Positions 58,876 through 64,000 of a DNA stretch of 64,000 nt are shown here, in pieces. The DNA is taken from contig NZ_AQQR01000003.1 in assembly GCF_002210095.1 (NCBI RefSeq), positions 592,489 to 656,488 of the forward strand, read 5' to 3'. Numbering within the stretch: the first letter of the stretch is position 1; every line of letters begins with the position of its first letter. A model generated the notes under the pieces. The model saw only the letters and a program-made list of their open reading frames with translations, searched no databases and was not told where the DNA came from. Both the position numbers and the translations under genes were made by a program. Source of the stretch: Marinibacterium profundimaris (GTDB lineage: Bacteria; Pseudomonadota; Alphaproteobacteria; Rhodobacterales; Rhodobacteraceae).

Positions 58876-59035
58876 GTAAGCCCCCGAAAGGTTGATCCTG
58901 GTCTGATATGCCTCCGGCCTACCGGCGCCACGCCCCTGCGGCAAGGGGATTTCTTGCGGCACCGCCCCCGTTGCGCCATAGTTTTTCCACAGGTGCTCTC
59001 TAAGGATCGCTCCAGCCGTTCCGGCGCCATGTGAG

Positions 59036-60505
59036 ATGACGATGACGCAGCACCCGGTCCTTCGCGACAGCGCCGGCCCGACCGAGGGGCCGGGCGATCA
59101 GCCCGCCGCAGGCACGCGCGCGCCTTCCGCGTCGCGGGGCCGGCGGGGCGGTCCGTCCGCCGGGGCGGCGCGCAAGGCCGGCGCTCCCCCTGCCACGCAG
59201 AAGGACAAGGGCCCCGGTGGTGCCGGCAGCGCCCGGGCCTTCCTCTTCCTGCAGGGCCCGCACGGCCCCTTCTTCCATCAGCTCGGCCGCATGGTCCGCG
59301 CCGCCGGCGGCCGGGTCTGGCGCGTGGGCTTCAACGCGGGCGACCGCGCCTTCTGGTCCGACCGTGCCAGCAGCTACATCCCCTATCGCGGCACGCCCGA
59401 AGACTGGCCCGCCACCTTCACCGACCTCATCGGGCGCCACGGCATCACCGATATCGTCCTTTACGGCGACACCCGCCCGATCCACCGCGAGGCGGTGGAG
59501 ATCGCCCGCGCCCGCGGCCTGACGATCCATGTCTTCGAAGAAGGCTACATGCGCCCCTACTGGGTGACCTACGAACGCGGCGGGTCGAACGGCAATTCCC
59601 GGCTGATCGACATGTCGGTCAAGGACATGCAGGTCGCGCTCGCCCTGTCGGACATGGAGGCACCGCTGCCCCCCGGCCATTGGGGCGACATGCGCCAGCA
59701 CATGTTCTACGGCGCGCTCTACCACTGGTTCGTGATGTTCCGGAACCGCGACTACCGCAATTTCCGGCCGCACCGGGCGCTGTCGGTGACGGCCGAGTTC
59801 CGGCTGTACCTGCGGCGCCTGCTGCTGATCCCGGCCCATGCCGCCGACCGCCGCGCCGCCACCTGGCGCATCCGGCGCGGCGGCTTCCCCTATCACCTGG
59901 CGCTGCTGCAGCTCGAACACGACAGCGCGTTCCAGCAGCATTCGCCCTTTTCCACCATGTCCGAGTTCCTCGAAGAGGTGATCGAGGGCTTCGTCGAAGG
60001 CGCACCGCGCCATCACCACCTGGTGGTAAAGGCCCATCCGCTGGAAGACGGCCGCGTGCCCGTCCGCCAGGTCGTCCGTCAGCTCGCCCGGCGCTACGGC
60101 ATCGCGGACCGCGTCCATTACGTGCGCGGCGGCAAGCTCGCGCAGCTTCTGAACGACGCCCGCACCGCCGTCACCGTCAATTCGACCGCCGGCCAGCAGG
60201 TGCTCTGGCGCGGCATCCCGCTGAAGGTCTTCGGTGCCGCCGTCTATGCCAAGCCCGAATTCGTCTCGACCCAGTCCCTGCCCGACTTCTTCGCCGCCGC
60301 CGCCCGCCCCGACAACCGCGCCTACAAGGATTACCGCCGCTACCTGCTGGAAACCTCCCAGCTTCCGGGCGGCTATTATTCCGCGCGCGGCCGCCGCCAG
60401 CTGTTGCGCCAGGTCGTCGACATGATGCTCGCCCCCGAGGATCCCTACGACGCGCTCAAGTCCGGCACCGCCGCGCCCCGCCAGCAACTGCGCCTCGTCA
60501 CCTGA
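59036..60505 (+). CDS. kpsS: Capsule polysaccharide modification protein KpsS-like
   Basis: A 489-residue protein. The first 65 residues are low complexity and Pro/Ala/Gly rich, unlike typical KpsS. The KpsS domain begins at ARAFLFLQGPHGPFFHQLGR near 67, followed by DRASSYIPYRGTPEDWPATF, HVFEEGYMRPYWVTYERGG and VVKAHPLEDGRV near 340. KpsS with KpsC builds the beta-Kdo linker on the capsule lipid. The start ATG at 59036 may be upstream of the true start because of the disordered leader. It diverges from ribE. Confidence 0.87.
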   Translation: MTMTQHPVLRDSAGPTEGPGDQPAAGTRAPSASRGRRGGPSAGAARKAGAPPATQKDKGPGGAGSARAFLFLQGPHGPFFHQLGRMVRAAGGRVWRVGFNAGDRAFWSDRASSYIPYRGTPEDWPATFTDLIGRHGITDIVLYGDTRPIHREAVEIARARGLTIHVFEEGYMRPYWVTYERGGSNGNSRLIDMSVKDMQVALALSDMEAPLPPGHWGDMRQHMFYGALYHWFVMFRNRDYRNFRPHRALSVTAEFRLYLRRLLLIPAHAADRRAATWRIRRGGFPYHLALLQLEHDSAFQQHSPFSTMSEFLEEVIEGFVEGAPRHHHLVVKAHPLEDGRVPVRQVVRQLARRYGIADRVHYVRGGKLAQLLNDARTAVTVNSTAGQQVLWRGIPLKVFGAAVYAKPEFVSTQSLPDFFAAAARPDNRAYKDYRRYLLETSQLPGGYYSARGRRQLLRQVVDMMLAPEDPYDALKSGTAAPRQQLRLVT

Positions 60506-60525
60506 ACCCGCGCCGACGCCCGTAG

Positions 60526-60544
60526 GGTGGGGTTTCACCCCACC
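60526..60544. repeat. GGTGGGG/CCCCACC hairpin (REP-like)
   Basis: GGTGGGGTTTCACCCCACC is a 7-bp perfect hairpin with TTTCA loop, 20 bases after the kpsS stop. Elements of this form are widespread in proteobacterial genomes. It may end the kpsS transcript. The remaining gap to 60773 holds no gene. Confidence 0.6.
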
Positions 60545-60773
60545 GCCCCGACCGATCGGCCGGGCCCCGACATCCGCGCTGACATCAACCTCGCCCCGCA
60601 AAGTCCCCTGCCGCTGCAAAAATCCGCAACAGCGGCTCATGGGCAACAGTAAATGCCCCTCCCCGGGCCACGTCTTGCCGCGCACTGGATTTCGAACCCC
60701 GGTTCCGGTAGCTTTTCCCAAAACGGGTCAAAAGACCGCAGGCAAACAAGAACATGGTCGAGGAGACCGAGCA

Positions 60774-61907
60774 GTGACATCCCCAACCGTCCGGCGGGCG
60801 CTTTCGGTTGCCGTCCTGGCAGCAGGCGCCCTTGTGTCGTCCTGCGGGTTGCCGCAGGTCGGCCCGAACAAGTCACAGATCTTCCGCGGCTCCGTCCAGC
60901 GCGAAGGCGATGCCTTCATCGTCGACGTCAACGAACGCGTCACCCGCGCCACCGCCGTCGCCCCCGCGCTCGGCTTCAACTCCAGTTTCCAGAAGGCCGG
61001 CATCCTCGGCTCCGACACGATTCAGCCGGGCGACACGCTGGGCCTGACCATCTGGGAAAACGTCGATGACGGGCTGCTGGCCGACCAGGGTCTGAACTCC
61101 ACCGCGCTGGAAGAGGTGCAGGTGGACGGCTCCGGCTTCATCTTCGTGCCCTATGCGGGCCGGCTCAAGGCCTCGGGCAACACCCCCGAACGGCTGCGCC
61201 AGATCATCACCGAAAAGCTCCAGGACCAGACACCCGATCCCCAGGTCCAGGTGCGCCGCCTCGCCGGCGACGGCTCCACCGTCTCGCTCGTGGGCTCGGT
61301 CGGCGCGCAGGGCATCTACCCGATCGAACGCCCCACCCGGACGCTCGCCACCATGCTGGCGCAAGCCGGCGGCGTCACGATCGAACCCGAAATCGCCCAG
61401 ATCGTCGTGAAACGCGGGCAGGACACCGGCCAGATCTGGTTCCAGGACCTCTACGATTACCCCGAACTCGACATCGCGCTGCGCGGCGGCGACCAGATCC
61501 TGGTCGAGCCCGACACCCGCGCCTTCTCCGTCCTCGGCGCAACCCGCTCCCAAGCCCGCGTCCAGTTCGAGACCAAGGACCTCTCCGCGCTCGAGGCCAT
61601 CGCCCAGGTCGGCGGCCTGGTGCCCACGTCCTCAGACCCCACCGGCGTCTTCATCTTCCGCAACGAGCCGGCGGAGATCGCCAATATCGTGCTGGGCCGC
61701 GACGACCTGATCGGTGCGCAGCGCATGGTCTACGTGCTCAACCTGACCGAGCCCAACGGCATGTTCGAGGCCCGCGATTTCGTCATTCGCGACGACGACA
61801 CGCTTTACGTGACCGAGGCCCCCTACGCCCAGTGGACCAAGACGATCTCGCTGATCTCCGGCTCGCTGACGCCCTTTGCCAACGTCCAGACCCTCGCGGG
61901 CGGCTGA
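60774..61907 (+). CDS. Polysaccharide export lipoprotein (Wza/KpsD-like)
   Basis: A 377-residue outer-membrane export protein. The start is GTG at 60774 with GAGGAGA upstream. The signal ends in a lipobox (LVSSC) with cysteine 24. A polysaccharide-export domain follows: IQPGDTLGLTIWENVDDGLL near 85 and GSGFIFVPYAGRLKASGNTP near 120, then two SLBB-like segments (GSVGAQGIYPIERPTRTLAT and GATRSQARVQFETKDLSALE). It lies between kpsS and kpsC, so capsule export is its likely role. Confidence 0.88.
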   Translation: MTSPTVRRALSVAVLAAGALVSSCGLPQVGPNKSQIFRGSVQREGDAFIVDVNERVTRATAVAPALGFNSSFQKAGILGSDTIQPGDTLGLTIWENVDDGLLADQGLNSTALEEVQVDGSGFIFVPYAGRLKASGNTPERLRQIITEKLQDQTPDPQVQVRRLAGDGSTVSLVGSVGAQGIYPIERPTRTLATMLAQAGGVTIEPEIAQIVVKRGQDTGQIWFQDLYDYPELDIALRGGDQILVEPDTRAFSVLGATRSQARVQFETKDLSALEAIAQVGGLVPTSSDPTGVFIFRNEPAEIANIVLGRDDLIGAQRMVYVLNLTEPNGMFEARDFVIRDDDTLYVTEAPYAQWTKTISLISGSLTPFANVQTLAGG

Positions 61908-61909
61908 TC

Positions 61910-63901
61910 TTGGCGGACGGCACGCCGTCACGCCTTTACGCCTATAACGGCGGGTTCTTCACCAGTCGCCGGATCCGCCGCATCCTGACGCTCTCGGGCT
62001 ATTCCCTGCCCCTCGGCCTGCCCGGCCCCGACGATGCCGTCGTCACCTGGGGCGCCTCGCCCACCTCCCACCGTGGCCGCGCCGTGGCGGACAGGCGCGG
62101 CGTCCCCGTGGTCACCGTCGAAGACGCCTGGCTCCGCTCCCTCTTCCCCGGCCGCTCGGGCGAGCCGCCCCTCGGCCTGCTGATCGACCACGCAGGCGTA
62201 CATTTCGACCCCGCGCAGCCCTCCGATCTCGAAACCCTGCTCGCCAGCCATCCGCTGGACGACACCGCGCTGCTCAATCGCGCCCGCGACGCGATCACCC
62301 GGATCCAGAACGCGCATCTGACGAAGTATTCCGCCGTCGACCCCGACGAACCCGTGCCGCCCCCCGGCTACGTGCTGGTCATCGACCAGACCCGGGGCGA
62401 CGCCTCCGTCAACGCCTCGAAAGGCGACCGCGCGCGCTTTCTCGAAATGCTCTTCGTCGCGCAGGAGGAACACCCCGGCGCGCGCATCGTCATCAAGACC
62501 CACCCCGAGACCGCGCAGGGCCACCGCCCCGGCCATTACGGCCCCCAGGACACCAACGACCGCATCTCGCTCTACACCCGCCCCTGCAGCCCCTGGCCGC
62601 TGCTCGAAAGCGCCATCGCGGTCTATACGCTGTCCTCTCAGATGGGGTTCGAGGCGATCCTCGCCGGCCACCGCCCCCGTGTCTTCGGCCATCCCTTCTA
62701 CGCCGGCTGGGGCCTCACGGACGAGGAAAACCCCCTTCCCCGCCGCCAGCGCCGCCTGACCCGCGCACAGCTCTTCACCGCCGCGATGCTGCTTTACCCG
62801 CGCTGGTACGACCCCTACCGCGACCGGCTCTGCACGCTCGAAGACCTGCTCGCCACCCTCGAAGCCCGCGCCCGCGCCTGGCGCGAGGACCGCCACGGAT
62901 GGGTGGCCTCGGGCATGCGCCTGTGGAAACGCGCGCCCCTGCAGAAGGTCTTCGGCCAGTACCGCAAGATCCGGTTCATGGACGACCCCGAAGCCGCGCG
63001 CCGCAGCGGGCGCCCCTGGATGATCTGGGCCGGCAAAAGCAGCGAGGCCACGCAGGAGGCGATGTATGTCGAAGACGGCTTCCTGCGCTCGCGCGGCCTC
63101 GGCGCCGCCCTCGTGCCGCCGCTCTCGCTGGTGGTGGATGATCAAGGGATCTACTACGACCCGACGCGCCCCTCGCGGCTTGAAACGCTGATCCACGAGG
63201 CCAGCTGCGAGCTGCGCGCGGATCAGCGCCTGCGCACCGAACGCCTGATCGCCACGCTGACCGGCGCGGGGCTGAGCAAGTACAACCTGGCCGGAGACCT
63301 GCCCGACCTGCCGCCCGGCCATCGCATCCTGGTGCCGGGCCAGGTCGAGGACGATGCCTCGATCCGGCTGGGCACGGACCGGATCTCGACCAACCTCGGC
63401 CTGCTGAGCGCGGTGCGCGCGGCCCGCCCCGACGCGGTGCTGATCTACAAGCCGCATCCGGATGTCGAGGCCGGCCTGCGCCCCGGCGCGATCGAGGCCG
63501 AGGCGATCGCCGATGTCGTGCTGCGCAGCGCCGATCCCGCCGCGCTGCTGGGCGCGGTGGACGAGGTCTGGACCATGACCTCCCTGCTGGGGTTCGAGGC
63601 GCTCCTGCGCGGCGTCCCCGTCACCACCCTTGGCGCACCCTTTTACGCCGGCTGGGGCCTGACCACGGATCTGGGCCGCGTGCCCGTGCGGCGCGGGGTC
63701 CGGCCCGACCTGCTGCAACTGACCCACGCGGTGCTGATCGACTACCCGCGCTACTTCGACCCGGTCACCGGCACCGCCTGCCCGCCGGAGGTCGTGGTCG
63801 ACCGCCTCGCCCACGGCCCCCTGCCCCGCCCCGGCCTCGGCAACCGCAGCCTGGCCAAGCTACAGGGCGCCTTCGCCACCTGGGCGCATCTCTGGCGCTA
63901 G
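61910..63901 (+). CDS. kpsC: Capsule polysaccharide modification protein KpsC-like
   Basis: A 663-residue protein made of two related KpsC modules. Both carry the same signature: FEAILAGHRPRVFGHPFYAG then WGLTDEENPLPRR in the first, and FEALLRGVPVTTLGAPFYAG then WGLTTDLGRVPVRR in the second. KpsC is a retaining Kdo transferase working with KpsS on the poly-Kdo linker of capsules. The TTG at 61910, two bases after the export-protein stop, gives the normal KpsC start RLYAYNGGFFTSRRIRRILT; a GTG at 61832 is the alternative. It ends 99 bases before the window edge, and nothing further is seen there. Confidence 0.9.
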   Translation: MADGTPSRLYAYNGGFFTSRRIRRILTLSGYSLPLGLPGPDDAVVTWGASPTSHRGRAVADRRGVPVVTVEDAWLRSLFPGRSGEPPLGLLIDHAGVHFDPAQPSDLETLLASHPLDDTALLNRARDAITRIQNAHLTKYSAVDPDEPVPPPGYVLVIDQTRGDASVNASKGDRARFLEMLFVAQEEHPGARIVIKTHPETAQGHRPGHYGPQDTNDRISLYTRPCSPWPLLESAIAVYTLSSQMGFEAILAGHRPRVFGHPFYAGWGLTDEENPLPRRQRRLTRAQLFTAAMLLYPRWYDPYRDRLCTLEDLLATLEARARAWREDRHGWVASGMRLWKRAPLQKVFGQYRKIRFMDDPEAARRSGRPWMIWAGKSSEATQEAMYVEDGFLRSRGLGAALVPPLSLVVDDQGIYYDPTRPSRLETLIHEASCELRADQRLRTERLIATLTGAGLSKYNLAGDLPDLPPGHRILVPGQVEDDASIRLGTDRISTNLGLLSAVRAARPDAVLIYKPHPDVEAGLRPGAIEAEAIADVVLRSADPAALLGAVDEVWTMTSLLGFEALLRGVPVTTLGAPFYAGWGLTTDLGRVPVRRGVRPDLLQLTHAVLIDYPRYFDPVTGTACPPEVVVDRLAHGPLPRPGLGNRSLAKLQGAFATWAHLWR

Positions 63902-64000
63902 ACCGCCGGGCGGCGCCTCGGCCCAGTTTCCCCGAAGCGGCCCTTCGGACACAGAGCGGCTAGAGCCTCAGACCTTTAACCTGAGACATATCCGGCAGCC

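Noticed and set aside
1..64000. CRISPR array, insertion sequence or prophage
   Set aside because: No regular direct repeats with spacers, no transposase or integrase motif, and no terminal inverted repeats were found.

Overview
The window is a GC-rich chromosomal segment of an alphaproteobacterium, most likely a Rhodobacterales (roseobacter-group) species. The evidence is a tRNA-His with A73 and no encoded G-1, an SOS box of the GTTC-N7-GTTC type in front of mmcB, a small DUF6324-like protein, a riboflavin/nusB cluster, and many transport-coupled catabolic operons. No insertion sequence, phage, CRISPR array or rRNA was seen. The only RNA gene found is tRNA-His.

Region 1 (11-6382, plus strand) is a compact operon of NUDIX hydrolase, PhoU-like/APH-like phosphotransferase, ATP-grasp enzyme, HprK-related kinase, histidine phosphatase, PPP-type metallophosphoesterase and amphi-Trp protein. 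It matches the bioinformatically defined but biochemically unassigned GAK (grasp, amphi-Trp, kinase) system. Region 2 (6468-21243) holds a maleylacetoacetate isomerase, then a catabolic island: FMN monooxygenase, dipeptide-type ABC transporter, M20 peptidase and HyuA/HyuB ATP-dependent hydantoinase/oxoprolinase, with a divergent IclR regulator. Near-identical palindromes lie in front of both halves. The transporter's binding protein appears circularly permuted. Region 3 (21559-34072) is a second island with a sugar-type ABC transporter, NTF2-like protein, AtzG/AtzE-like amidase pair, HisD-like dehydrogenase, RraA-like protein, alpha/beta hydrolase and bicupin. Seven LacI-type 16-bp operator-like sites lie in three intergenic regions around its LacI gene. 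Region 4 (34400-43242) is a ten-gene minus-strand cluster for D-hydantoin-type compounds: amino-acid-type ABC transporter, carbamoylase, hydantoinase, hydantoin racemase, LysR regulator, DapA-like protein and atypical SDR.

Region 5 (43911-48606) contains a CrtC/AttH-like protein coupled to a di-haem cytochrome lipoprotein. It is followed by the most novel-looking locus: PqqD-like chaperone, LicD/fukutin-type transferase, a Gly/Ser/Asp-rich protein with an RR signal, and a cytidylyltransferase. This may be a peptide or protein modification system. Region 6 (48900-58875) is mostly housekeeping: DUF2182/DUF1326 pair, GcvT/DmdA-like protein, tRNA-His, GNAT, mmcB, nusB, ribH, ribB with a degenerate GTP cyclohydrolase II domain, and ribE. 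Region 7 (59036-63901) is a capsule set, kpsS, an export lipoprotein and kpsC.

Three loci (8870-8971, 33858-34072, 54250-54494) look like genes reduced by large deletions that kept one or both termini. Start sites, operators and substrates are inferred from sequence alone. Family assignments come from recognised motifs and gene order, not from database searches.
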